Positions 21,940 to 31,995 of a stretch of DNA of 64,000 bases are shown in pieces. This stretch comes from Colias croceus (lineage: Eukaryota > Arthropoda > Insecta > Lepidoptera > Pieridae): NCBI RefSeq assembly GCF_905220415.1, contig NC_059556.1:1562501-1626500 (forward strand), in the 5' to 3' direction. Within the stretch, counting starts at the first letter, position 1, and each line of letters opens with the position of its first letter. The notes under the pieces were generated by a model. The model had not been told where the DNA came from and searched no databases. It saw only the letters and a list, made by a program, of their open reading frames with translations. Both the position numbers and the translations under genes were made by a program.

Positions 21940-22825
21940 AAACATATTTTCACAAAAGGTATGGAAGATAAGAAAAGCAATAGCATCCCTTTTTACGCAG
22001 TCGGTTAAACAGCCAAGACGTTTATTACTTACAAAACTAAGAAACTTTTAATGTCTCATGCGTTAATGGTCTACTTATATAATGAACAATGAAACGTGAC
22101 GTCATAAGCAAAAATTAACATGATCCTTAAGTAAGTATTGCAATTTTAATTAAATTTTAAATTAAAATTAAAACGCCATTTACAATAAATATTTAAGTAT
22201 TTATATGTTAATGTGTTATTCCAATTCCTATGTGTTAATCCAAGTTACCCTCTATATGTGTGCTAAATATCATTATAATCGGTTCAGTAGTTTATGCGTG
22301 AAAACCATACATACATACAAACCTTTCCTCTTTATAATATTAATAATAGATACAAATGTTTGGTGGGATTTATACTTAAAAGTGATGTGTGATGAGACAG
22401 TAGTAAAAATTTGTAAACTTGACAGATCGTTATTAAATGAGACAGGGACAAAATAAATTTCAATATTTTACGAATCATAATTAATATTATATACGAGTAC
22501 AGTGTACAATTGAAAATGTTGAATTTTCTGTTTATATATACTACGTACCACACAATTGATGCCTTTCTGTAATTACAGTGGCATTAATTTAAAAAAAAAT
22601 TAATTAAAACCACATTAGCTATTTCTAATGAACAGTGACTTAACACGTAAAGTACAACTTCATTACTGCGAACCCAGCGAACGGCTGATCAATTATTCAT
22701 GAGCTTTCTTCCGGGTGAACTCGCCCAATCGGCTATTTCACTCACTAATATACATGACACATTAGTTATATGAGCTTTTCTATTTAAAGTGTTTTTTTTT
22801 TACTCCGAAAAGCTTTATTAATTAG
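21940..22825. other. No gene seen; Helitron-like remnant
   Basis: AT-rich. Bases 22228-22345 are a minus-strand 5' part of a family B Helitron-like copy (CTATATGTGTGCTAAAT, then TTATAATATTAATAATAGA). The overlapping open frames are not genes. Confidence 0.5.
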
Positions 22826-22828
22826 GTA

Positions 22829-23067
22829 CTAGGATTCCGCCCACGGCTTCGCCCGCGCAGTCAAAGAAAAATCCGTATAGTTCCCGTTCCCGTGAGATTT
22901 CGGGGATTGCGTCATTTTCCCGGGATAAAAAGGGGCCTATGTCCTTTCTCGGGTATCAAAATATATCCATACCAAATTTCATGAAAATTGGTTTAGTAGT
23001 TTAGGCGTGATTGAGTAACAGACAGACAGACAGAGTTACTTTCGCATTTATAATATTAAAGTATGGA
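22829..23067 (-). mobile_element. Helitron-like short repeat, family B
   Basis: CTAG at 22829-22832 next to the hairpin region, start TCCATACTTTAATATTATAA at the right end. Full length. Confidence 0.75.
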
Positions 23068-23365
23068 TATGAAGGCACTATAAAAACTAATGAAAACTGA
23101 TTTTATAAGTACCTACTTACAACATTTCCACACGTTACTATAGCTTTCCGCCTAGAGCTTCGCTTGTGTGCTTTCTATATTATTGCAACCGTTCAAGGTT
23201 TTTTCTGGAAAAAAAGAAGTATAACCACAAACCCAGATCTTATTTAAGGTCTTTTTAAATTTGGTTAATACTAACGAGACAGATATTTAGACTAAAAAAG
23301 TTTGAATATCGCAATCGCGCAAGCAGCCTGCATATAATAAACTTTAACACCCATTTACGTTCAAA

Positions 23366-23553
23366 TCCATACTAAAATTATTACAAAGCTGAAGAGTTTG
23401 TTTGTTTGAACGCGCTAATCTCGGGAACTACTTGTCCGATTTGAAAAATTCGGTGTTAGATAGCCCATTTATCAAGGAAGGCTATAGGCTATATCATCTT
23501 GCTGAGACCAACAGGAGCGGAGCACTGCGGGTAAGACCGCAGAGCAATGCTAG
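23366..23553 (+). mobile_element. Helitron-like short repeat, family A
   Basis: Starts TCCATACTAAAATTATTACA and ends AATGCTAG before T. Full length with an intact body. Confidence 0.75.
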
Positions 23554-23554
23554 T

Positions 23555-24756
23555 AATGCAATTAAAAAAAAAACAAAATAAAAGACGTATCCATTATAGC
23601 CGTTCAACGATGCGTGATTAAACCGAAAATAACCTCAAAATCGCGCGTGTATTATAGATGAATTTGCAGTTAAAATGAAAAGTGACAAAGTAAATCCCTC
23701 CATAAACTACGCGAGTTAAATTTCATTCGGATCGCTTAATCCGAGCCGAAAAGCGTTAATAATTAAAAACGAAAATAATAATTTACAGATTAACGGACGA
23801 TTTTATTTTTGAACGAAAAATAGTGAAATTTTCATCTCGTATATCTTTTATCAAGTTAACAATCGCTTTAATGCATTTGCGATCAAGTGAAAAGGGGTTA
23901 TTTTTTGTATTGTCATTTAAAACGAGGTTATTGTTGCATATATACATTGCAAAGGTATTTTTAATAATAATAGTAGCAATTTGGTATTATAGTTCACTCA
24001 CAAAGTTTGGTAATTTATACCAATAATTGTTAATAAAGTTTTCGAGATCGAAAATATTGTGAAAAATTAGTAATAATATTGAAATGTCATACAACAATTT
24101 TACCCTCAGACAAAGACAATGAAAAAAGGAACCTCCGTCGGATAATCTTGTAAATAAATAATTTCTCCAGAAACTTACGGACTTTTAATATTGTTTAGGA
24201 TTAAAAACATAGTATACCTAGCCCATGTAGATCAGTAAAAACGTAGGAGCTCTATCATAATAAAGAGTGTGAGTGGATTAATTGAAATTTATTCGTTACT
24301 CCAGACCTGTCGCTGTACCAAATTTTGTACAGATTTGATCAGACGTAATTATATTAAAGGTTAAAAAACAACTACCTTATAATATTAATAAAATTATAAC
24401 AAATGATTAAAACCGAATAATCTTCAATTAATGTGTCGTGATAAATCGCAATAAGCTTAACACAACAAGGTAAACTATAAAGAATTCATCAATCCCTTTT
24501 ATCGCTCGAAATCAAATAAGTATCATATTCAGAAGAAAAAGCTGAGCTTGCGATTCATGGCCAATATATTCAGACGAAACCTGACCACAAAAAACCTTTG
24601 TGCCCATCGTATATCTCAAATAAGAATATCGGTACAAGATAGTATCGGCCCGCCTTGAATACAAATGTTAAGGTATTAAGAACAGTTTAAGCTGAGTTTA
24701 ACCGACTTTAAAAAATATCAATTTGATATACTTATTGAAATGACTGACAATTGTGT
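23555..24756. other. No gene seen
   Basis: AT-rich sequence. A 67-codon plus-strand frame at 23823-24026 shows no domain, signal or splice context and is not accepted as a gene. Confidence 0.5.
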
Positions 24757-24771
24757 AGGTTGTAATGTGTT

Positions 24772-24960
24772 GGTTGCGGAAGAATTCTAACAAATACCCG
24801 CGGCCCCCTCATTAAAGCGGCTCGACGGAACACAGTGGGGTTTTAGTCGGTAAGAATCCGACATAACCCACGGCTCCTTCCCCGGGGGCCGTGGGTATCT
24901 TTGGAAGATTTCCCCACTATAAAAAAAAAAAAAAAAAAATAAAAAAAAAAATAAAAAAAA
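24772..24960 (+). mobile_element. 5'-truncated non-LTR element 3' end
   Basis: A GC-rich block with GGTTTTAGTCGGTAAGAATC and GGGGGCCGTGGGTATC ends in an A-rich tail. It is flanked by the direct repeat GGTTGTAATGTGTT (24758-24771 and 24961-24974). The target duplication plus A tail shows target-primed reverse transcription. Only the 3' untranslated end was inserted. Confidence 0.85.
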
Positions 24961-25070
24961 GGTTGTAATGTGTTTGTTTTAGTTATGATTTGGCGCATGA
25001 GGTGCTTAATAAATATTTTTATTTTACTAGACTAGAGTTAAAATATGGGAACAACTGGAAGGCATTTGTT

Positions 25071-25293
25071 AAAAAAATGTGTGCGTTAACAATTAGTGTA
25101 CACACGTAAGAAGTGAAACTTCTTTATGATCCTATTTTTTTTAAATAATTTACTATATGCAACTTTACAGAAATACGTCGAATCTCGCGTGGTAGGGTAG
25201 GGATAAAAAAAAGATGGCGCGTAACGGAAAAATGTCACGCGTAACGAAAAAATGTTACACTAAATTTCAACCCCGATAAAGAAGTTTCACTTC
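25071..25293 (+). mobile_element. MITE with GAAGTGAAACTTC ends
   Basis: Full-length copy of the family, with AAAAAAATGTGTGCG at the left, the palindrome region GTGTACACACGTAAG, then GAAGTGAAACTTC and its inverted copy at the right end. Internal blocks GATGGCGCGTAACGGAAAAA and GTCACGCGTAACG are conserved among copies. Confidence 0.75.
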
Positions 25294-25383
25294 AATAATC
25301 ATCAAAATCGGTTCACCCAGTCGAAAGTAGTGAAGGAATGAACCCAAAAATGCAGTCTATTTGAACCTCTTCTTCTTCCTTTT

Positions 25384-25654
25384 TTGCAGTCGGTTGTAAA
25401 ATATAATGCCACAGTATACTTCAACCGCGATTTTTTTGACAAATCAGATAAAAAAAATCGTCATCCAGCATTATTTTCTCGCATTCTGTTAGAAGAAGGC
25501 TTCGCAGGTAAATTGCGGTTAAGAATCAATCGGTACGTGATCAGCATTCGATGCCCGGGTGTTTCATACAGCTCTCGTACTGGCCAAGATGTGGCTTTAT
25601 CTGTCAATCATGTATTTCTGGGGAATATTAGTAGAGGAGGGAATTTATTTACAA
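25384..25654 (+). other. Unrecognised open frame
   Basis: A plus-strand frame opens at 25384 and runs on into the following repeat (stop at 25822-25824). The unique part encodes about 90 residues with a mixed composition (for example FNRDFFDKSDKKNRHPALF, SRILLEEGFAGKLRLRINRY). I recognise no family, there is no splice or promoter context, and it may be part of a decayed mobile element. Confidence 0.25.
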
Positions 25655-25825
25655 CTAGCGGTCCGCCCAGGCTTCGCCCGTGGTACATATTTACGTTTTC
25701 TCTACATAAGAACTATCCTCGTACTTCAAGGAATATAACAAAAAAAGAATTATCAAAATCGGTCCACCCGTTCACGCGTGATGCCGTGACCATGGAAAAC
25801 GGGTTTCATTTTTTATATATATAGA
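25655..25825 (-). mobile_element. Helitron-like short repeat, family C
   Basis: On the minus strand it begins TCTATATATATAAAAAATGA and ends GGGCGGACCGCTAG before T. The body holds ACGAGGATAGTTCTTATG. Confidence 0.75.
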
Positions 25826-25934
25826 TAAAGAAGAACTAGAATGTATTAAAAAAATACATAAAAATGCTGTAATAATGTATCTTAATACCTATGTATACCA
25901 TGTTTACTTGCAAAACGATTTATTTATTTAAAAA

Positions 25935-27507
25935 CTAGCTGGCCCGGCGAACTTTGTACCGCCCAGTCAATGAATGTCGTGTTACCTTTGGGCTTGGAAC
26001 TAATTTAGGCTATGATGAACGGAATACAATGATACAAAATAAATATAGATATAGGTATAATGGCTTTTTATTTCGATGAATAACACATATAGAAATAGAA
26101 TAAAAAAATAATTACTTAAATACTTCATACCTACACGTGTCAAAGAAAAATTACCTATTGAATTAAACTACGTTTTGCAGCCTGGGATGCACTCGAATTA
26201 ACTCTTTTCGTTCTTTAACTGGTGTCGACCACAAATCGTTTCCTTTCACTTTAATTATGATAGTTCTACTTCTACCACTATCATCGGGCGACCGACGATG
26301 ATACAGTGGGTAACCATCGTTGCCTGTGATGGTCTTTGCCGTCAATTTTCGTGGATACCTTTTGGAACACTCGCTGTCAACCATGCATGGTGATTGGCGG
26401 TTGATGGTGCCACACGGTCCATGAATCATATGTTCGTGATAAGAACATCATGTCATATCGTTCTGGATCGGTTACAGGATTAGCAATCCCCGCACATACA
26501 ATTTTTATCCGCCCGAATTCTTTCGACTAACCAAATTAAAATGTGTGCATGCTGCAAGCCTTATTTTTGTCATTCGATTGCATACATCCATCATTGAATT
26601 ATCCCAAAGATGTGTTGCTTTTGTAACTCATAATCGGATTTTTTGCTTGAAAACATGTGTGGTAATGTTGAGCCGATCACTTGATATGTCCGGGAAGCAG
26701 CAGTTGAATAATTTCCATCCATTTCGGATTACATGTAAATATTGTAATGAATAGATCTGGCCATAAAGACGAAAATATTATGTATGTCATTGCATCTTGC
26801 GCATATTCATGACCTGTGTATGTCGCAGTAAACAGACCAACATTTTCTGCATCTTCTTCTCTGTGCTAATTGCATCGCGTAAATGGATGTAATCTTCAAA
26901 ACGCAATTCAGCTTGGTTCGAACCAATGAATCAGGGGCTTCGTTTCAATTTTAACGTTATATACATATTAATATTAATAGGTCAACGCAATATTGTTGAA
27001 GCAGTCGACGAAATTCCAACAAATTATAATTGTCAGAATTTTTACATTTTTATAGAATCTCTTTTAAATAATTAAGCGAACTAACCTTCTTGGTTAGATT
27101 CCTCACCAAAAATACCATATTAATTTCTGAAAACACGCGTAAACACAATTATTTGAGGAATTTTTATATATCTGCTTTTATTGCATTTTTTGATAATTGA
27201 TTAAAAAATACAAACAATATTTATTCACCCTTTTTACTTTTTAATTATTTTACACATAATACATTTTTGAACGCATGAATGTCAAACATTATTTTCCGTA
27301 TTTGACAGGATTGACAACTAATGATTGACATGTACGAAAATCAAAATTTTCGGAAAATATTTATTCGTCTAGTTTTTGTTGTTTTTATGAGTTATTCTTC
27401 TATTCTGGGCGATGACAAATCCAACAAATCCAAAACCATGAAAATTGGTTCAGCAGATCTCGAGTTATAAGTGTTGGAACATACAGACTTTCTTTTATAT
27501 ATATAGA
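25935..27507 (-). mobile_element. Helitron remnant, 1.57 kb
   Basis: The minus-strand start TCTATATATATAAAAGAAAG and the 3' end GCCGGGCCAGCTAG lie between A and T, as for a Helitron insertion. Inside, the minus strand retains pieces of a Helitron replication-initiator/helicase protein (see the pseudogene entry). A full Helitron is several kb, so this copy is internally deleted and immobile on its own. Confidence 0.8.
26163..26760 (-). pseudogene. Decayed Helitron Rep/helicase fragment
   Basis: The longest minus-strand frame (26163-26429) begins MIHGPCGTINRQSPCM and continues CSKRYPRKLTAKTITGNDG and YPLYHRRSPDDSGR. These match the conserved segment after the Rep domain of animal Helitrons (HGPCG, CSKxYPR, GNDGYPxYRRR). 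Upstream, another frame holds DLFITIFTCNPKWMEI, the Helitron motif FITFTCNPxW with one extra residue, and a third frame has DRLNITTHVFKQKI. Frame changes and stops separate these pieces, so no functional protein is made. Confidence 0.85.
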
Positions 27508-27780
27508 TTACACGACAAAATTTGTATCTATTAAAAATTTTTCTTTTTCAAAACAAATTTTGAAAAAAGAAAACGATTACCCGTAAATAATTTGAAAGAA
27601 ATAAACCGAAAAACCCGGGAAGTACAAGATTTTAAGTGATTTATGCCATTTTTTTTAGTTTCTAGAATGTTTCAAGTCGGGTAAAGCCAGAGCCAGCAAC
27701 TTATAGTAAGTCTACAAACGTTATAGACCATCACAACATAAGCTGTAAGGCCATTATCCTCTTATAATATGTGTCTATAA

Positions 27781-28195
27781 GGGCGGCGGTACACGGACCG
27801 CTTCAAGCAGTTGAGACCGACCGCTTGAAGCCGCGACCGCGCGGTGAACTATAGGCATTCATTCACCGCCGTACACGTGACGGCTCGAGCCGTCGCGACC
27901 GCTTCAAGCCGTCAACAGCATGACGAAATTCCACCGTGCCGTTGACGGCTCGTGAGTGGTCGTGAGGCATACACTGACTGCTCGAGCCGTAGACTGCGCT
28001 ATAGCCGTCGACGGCTCGCTCCTCCCCTGAAAATCAATGACTTGACTAGTCAAAAAAATCAACCGCTCGAGCGGTTGGTAGCGACGGCTCGAGCGGTCAA
28101 CAACCGACTGCTCGAGCAGTTGACGCCGACCGCTCGAGCCGTCCGTGTACGGCGCTCTGCCGTTAACTGCTCGAGCGGTCCGTGTACGGCCGCCC
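27781..28195. mobile_element. Harbinger-like GC-rich MITE, 415 bp
   Basis: Inverted ends starting GGGCGGC, each with TACACGGACCGCT, flanked by TAA on both sides (27778-27780 and 28196-28198). The interior is packed with GACCGCTTGAAG and CTCGAGCGGT variants in both orientations. The 91-codon frame inside is low-complexity repeat translation and not a gene. Confidence 0.85.
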
Positions 28196-28199
28196 TAAG

Positions 28200-28545
28200 A
28201 GTTTCTAACTATGCCCCGAAGGCTTAGGATCGAGCAGTACCATTATAGAGTCGTAAATTGCTGCCGGTTCGCACTTAGCCATATTGTATCAAGATTTGTG
28301 GGAATCCAGCCAATACATTTTTTATTTCCTTCCAAATTTTTCGAAAAAATGTTTTACCAGGATGGTAATTTGAATTTATTTATTTTCCGAATCAAGTTGA
28401 GTAAAGAAATAAGATTTCTAGAGAAATATAATATTTGGAAGCTTCTATCTTCATAAAGATTGAAGCAGTTGATTGCGATTTGTAAGTCAATTGCAGTCAA
28501 GAATTTTATTATACTTAACTTAACTTAACAACACATTCGCGGTGC
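28200..28545. other. No gene seen
   Basis: Ordinary AT-rich sequence. An 81-codon plus frame (28211-28456) has no recognisable features. Confidence 0.4.
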
Positions 28546-28549
28546 TCCT

Positions 28550-28645
28550 GACAACGCGAATGCTAATGGGCGGCGGGCTTCACTTTCCATCAGGTGACCC
28601 GCCTGCTCGCTTGCCCGCTTAAATATAAAAAAAAAAAAAAAAATA
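28550..28645 (+). mobile_element. 3' end of a non-LTR retrotransposon
   Basis: CTAATGGGCGGCGGGCTTCA, then CATCAGGTGACCCGCCTGCT and a poly(A) tract at 28629-28645. I recognise this as the 3' untranslated end of a widespread lepidopteran non-LTR element. Its 5' limit and target duplication are unclear. Confidence 0.65.
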
Positions 28646-29029
28646 ATTGAAAAAAACAAACTCTTCAGCAAATATCATCATCTAACCCCGGACTTATTGA
28701 ATTGAAGTCCGAAGTCCTCACCACTGAGCCACTGCACTTCCTGTCAGCCAATATAACGAACTAAAATGCGGACAAAGCGAAAACGAGTTAGTATCAGCCC
28801 CATTTCAATCGTGAATAACATGTATTAGAATCACTGTCAAGCTGTCGAGTTTATCCGGAGTCAGAAGTGACGTCACAATTCAATTGTTACTCATAAGGCC
28901 TTTATAAGAATTCAATTTAAATCTCACATATTCAGAGAAATTATAGAGATGACGTTAGTGTTGTAAGGTATGAATAGTAGACCCTTTTTGCACGTTGTAG
29001 TTTGTACAAGTCGTAATAATATTAATTCT

Positions 29030-29324
29030 GACTGAACGGTTGGCTTGGTTGATAGTGGCCCTGCCTTCCAAGTCAGAGGTCGTGGGTTCGATTCCCACCC
29101 GGGGCAAATATTTGCGTGATGAACATAGATGTTTGCTCTGTGTCTGGGTGTTAATTATCTACCTATATAAGTATTTATTTAAAATTATATATTATGTATA
29201 TGTAAGTTGTAACTATGTTTATCAGCCATCTGGTTCCCATAACACAAGCGAAAGCTTAGTATGGGATCAGTACGTGCCGTGTGTGAAAATTGTCCTGATT
29301 ATTTATTTATTAATTATTTATTTA
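29030..29324 (+). mobile_element. SINE with tRNA-Gly head
   Basis: Second copy of the family at 4.8 kb, with the same head (CTGCCTTCCAAGTC, GGTTCGATTCCC) and the body ending in ATTTATTT repeats. The open frame across it is not a gene. Confidence 0.85.
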
Positions 29325-29764
29325 TAATATTATGTACCTGTCTTATATTATGACTCTATAAAGTAAGGTATTTCTTGTGAACGTCTAAATTATAATTTTT
29401 CTCTTGTAGTCCCTATTATTATTTTTATTGGTACAAGAATCTACGTTTATCGGTGTTATAAAAAGTTAGAAATCGCATCAGTAATAATATACGTTATTAA
29501 TAGTTAATTATATTAAGACTTAAACAATAACTCGTCTGATTATAGTTTTATATGAATAATATTGAATTACTGCAATTTCATATAAACCTTTATGTATTAG
29601 CAAAGAAATTGTCGTCCATTTTTGTTATTGGTAATTTCACAGGAGTAATATTTTATTCCATCTTTATCGTAATGAGAAATATGAGGAAAATAACATTAAA
29701 CAATAAATAATAAGTAACGTACATCGTAAACAAATAATAATTAATAGCTATTTTTTATATCCAG

Positions 29765-29826
29765 GAAAAAGGCCGAATGGCAATATGAACCCAAGAGCCA
29801 TTGAGAATAATATTTATTATAGGTAG
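29765..29826 (+). CDS. Possible alternative last exon of the Sidestep-like gene
   Basis: The acceptor TTTTTTATATCCAG is followed, in the phase left by the exon at 12112-12260, by GKRPNGNMNPRAIENNIYYR and a stop. The peptide is basic and polar with a tyrosine pair, unlike translated noise in this AT-rich setting. It would replace the tail encoded at 15964-18077. No other upstream exon in the window fits its phase as well. Transcript data would be needed to prove use. Confidence 0.4.
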
Positions 29827-30081
29827 ATGTATCAATGTATTCTAGTTAAGAATCTTATCTTGTGTAGTGTGTAAGGCTTCTTGCCCTTAAAGAAAATCGT
29901 TTGAGTGAAGCATACTTAAAAAGCAAATGCCCTAAACCTAAATGAGCAACGTCGCTACACCATACATTTTTACGATATTTATTTCTTTAATATTGAAATG
30001 ACTATTTTTCCATTCGGGAACAAATCAAACATAATATATCTACTAACATTAAAATCAGTCTCACTATCCTTCAGTTACAAA

Positions 30082-30274
30082 TTTACTAATATTATAAAGC
30101 TGAAGAGTTTGTTTGTTTGTTTGAACGCGCTAATCTCGGAAACTACTGGTCCGATTTAAAAAATTATTTCGGTGTTAGATAGACCATTTATCGAGGAAGG
30201 CTATAGGCTATATGTCATCACGCTAAGACCAACAAGAGCGGAGCAATGCGGGTGAAACCGCGGGGAACAGCTAG
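30082..30274 (+). mobile_element. Helitron-like short repeat, family A
   Basis: Full-length copy from TTTACTAATATTATAAAGCT to GGAACAGCTAG before T, with the 3' hairpin GCGGGTGAAACCGCG. Confidence 0.75.
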
Positions 30275-30629
30275 TTTATAGTTATCATATAGAAACTAAC
30301 CTTCCTTCTATCAAACAGACTTAATACTTTAAGAACTATTTATATTCTAAGAACTAATTAATTTAAGACTGCTATACAGTGTTCACAAATATACATCCAT
30401 GAAGATGTTAAATTTTCTGGGAACCCCTAAGTCAAGGTATTATGTATTTACTAACCCATTTAAAACAATACAGTATATATTCCAGTGCCTACTCACTAGT
30501 GCCTACTCACTGTCGGTCAAAACCTTATTTGATGATTTGACTGGAAACGTTTATAATTATATTCTAAGAACTACAATATTATTGAAACTATCTCATTGAA
30601 GAAGACAATACACTAAACATAATTTAATA

Positions 30630-30835
30630 CAGGGTGTAATCGTTAAGTGTGCACAGGCGATTATTCCGTAACTATTACAGATATCAAAAAACTTTAAACT
30701 GATATCGAAAGCCCTTTACCTAATGAATAATATGACAATAATAACTTTTTTAAAAACAAACGGGAAATATCCAAATTTTTTAGGTTAGTGTAGTTAAGAA
30801 ATAATCGCCTGTGAATACTTAACGATTACACCCGG
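30630..30835. mobile_element. Tc1/mariner-like MITE
   Basis: Ends CAGGGTGTAATCGTTAAGTG and its inverted copy, continuing as CACAGGCGATTATT. Flanked by TA on both sides. No coding capacity. Confidence 0.7.
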
Positions 30836-30847
30836 TATAGACATACT

Positions 30848-30853
30848 TTATTT
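30848..30853 (-). terminator. Polyadenylation signal of the TIL-type gene
   Basis: TTTATT on the plus strand, AATAAA on the minus strand, 65 bases beyond the stop codon of the inhibitor gene. Confidence 0.6.
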
Positions 30854-30917
30854 CAATGTAGTAGTTGCACTAAGAACTATAAAGAAAACACGACCATCAT
30901 TTAAACATTTAATCCAA

Positions 30918-31117
30918 TCATTTAGGGCACTCCTCCACTGGGACACACTTGCCGGATACCTTGTCTTTAACAGTGGGCGGGTCGCAGTAGCATGCTGTGA
31001 AGTCGCAGATGATGCCCTTACCAGCTACCGGTTGGAGGTCATCACAAGTTGGCTCAGGTTGCAACGTACCACAGCCCGTGGTATACGCGTGGGTACCTAC
31101 TTCACACTCGCGCTGAC
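30918..31117 (-). CDS. Secreted ten-cysteine TIL-type protease inhibitor, exon 2
   Basis: Together with exon 1 (39376-39475) this encodes a 99-residue secreted protein. Exon 2 starts after CCCAG; the split codon completes as Cys. The mature part has ten cysteines: C-x6-C-x3-C-x10-C-x8-C-x12-C-x4-C-x1-C-x12-C-x5-C, including the CYC pair and the ending CVPVEECPK. This is the trypsin-inhibitor-like (TIL) disulfide pattern. TIL proteins in insects usually block serine proteases from fungi, venom or the host's own cascades; the target here is not known and a non-inhibitory role is possible. The reactive-site residue cannot be named with confidence. A polyadenylation signal follows at 30848. The next gene upstream on the same strand is the Chi-h chitinase. 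Confidence 0.85.
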
Positions 31118-31155
31118 CTGGGAAATAAAAATATATTTTATAAATTTATTTTAAA

Positions 31156-31330
31156 CTAGCTTACCGCCCGCGGCTTCGCCCGCTTTCTCTAAAACAATTT
31201 GAGATTTAAACTATCCTATCTCTCGAGTTGGATCGAACTGCACATGGTGTGCGAATTTTATTATAATCGGTTAAGTGGTTTAGGAGTCCATTGAGGACAA
31301 ACATTGAAACACGAGATTTATATATGTATA
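31156..31330 (-). mobile_element. Helitron-like short repeat
   Basis: CTAG at 31156-31159 with the 3' hairpin region of family D, joined to a 5' half (GTTGGATCGAACTG, TAATCGGTTAAGTGGTTTAG) shared with the neighbouring copy at 31331. Confidence 0.65.
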
Positions 31331-31540
31331 CTAGCTTTCCGCCCGCGGCTTCGCCCGCGTTTTCAGAGAAAACCCCGCATAGTTCCCTTTCCCGTGGGAT
31401 TTCCGGGATAAAACCTATCCTATCTCTCAAGTTGGATCGAACTGCTCATGGTGTGCGAATTTTATTATAATCGGTTAAGTGGTTTAGGAGTCCATTGAGG
31501 ACAAACATTGTGACACGAGATTTATATATGTATATTAAGA
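31331..31540 (-). mobile_element. Helitron-like short repeat, tandem neighbour
   Basis: CTAG at 31331-31334 with the family B 3' half. The 5' half is almost identical to the copy ending at 31330, so the two form a tandem pair that differs only in the 3' part. Confidence 0.65.
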
Positions 31541-31698
31541 TTTGAATAATATATTTAATAAAATGTTATATTATTTCTTTTATTTTTGTTTATTTGCGCT
31601 ATCCTTATACATACTTTACATTTCCTTTCCTACCAGACTAGATTTACTTAGGTACTTTGTTTTGTACTATAAACACACCCCGGACACTCCATACAAAA

Positions 31699-31995
31699 TA
31701 GCTGTGTTTTACCTGAAATAAAACACATATTAAATACTTACCTATATTTGAAGCTTACTTATTGAGAAGGTACCTAGCTTTTTCCGCCTATTTTCCCTCT
31801 CTTTCTCGTTGTATATATGCTATCTCTTTCGCACACGGCACACCTCCCACCAGGTGGCGCGGCCGGCGCACGATAATGTGCAGGCGCTAGATCTTCTTCA
31901 TTGAGTCGAAATCCTCAACAGGTGGACGTTAAGTGTAAGCTTCAAATATAGGTAAGTATTTAATATGTGTTTTATTTCAGGTAAAACACAGCTAT
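31699..31995. repeat. Perfect 61-base inverted repeat
   Basis: Bases 31699-31758 and 31935-31995 are exact inverted copies over about 60 bases (left arm starts ATAGCTGTGTTTTACCTGAA). The loop of about 175 bases contains a second repeated block that recurs inverted at 37.1-37.3 kb. A further copy of ATTTGAAGCTTACTTATTGA lies at 32013-32032. Confidence 0.85.
31746..31904 (+). repeat. Left arm of a 5.4 kb-spaced inverted duplication
   Basis: Carries TTTTTCCGCCTATTTTCCCT, GGTGGCGCGGCCGGCGCACG and GCGCTAGATCTTCTTCATTG. The same stretch occurs inverted at 37126-37274 with hardly any differences by eye. Confidence 0.8.
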
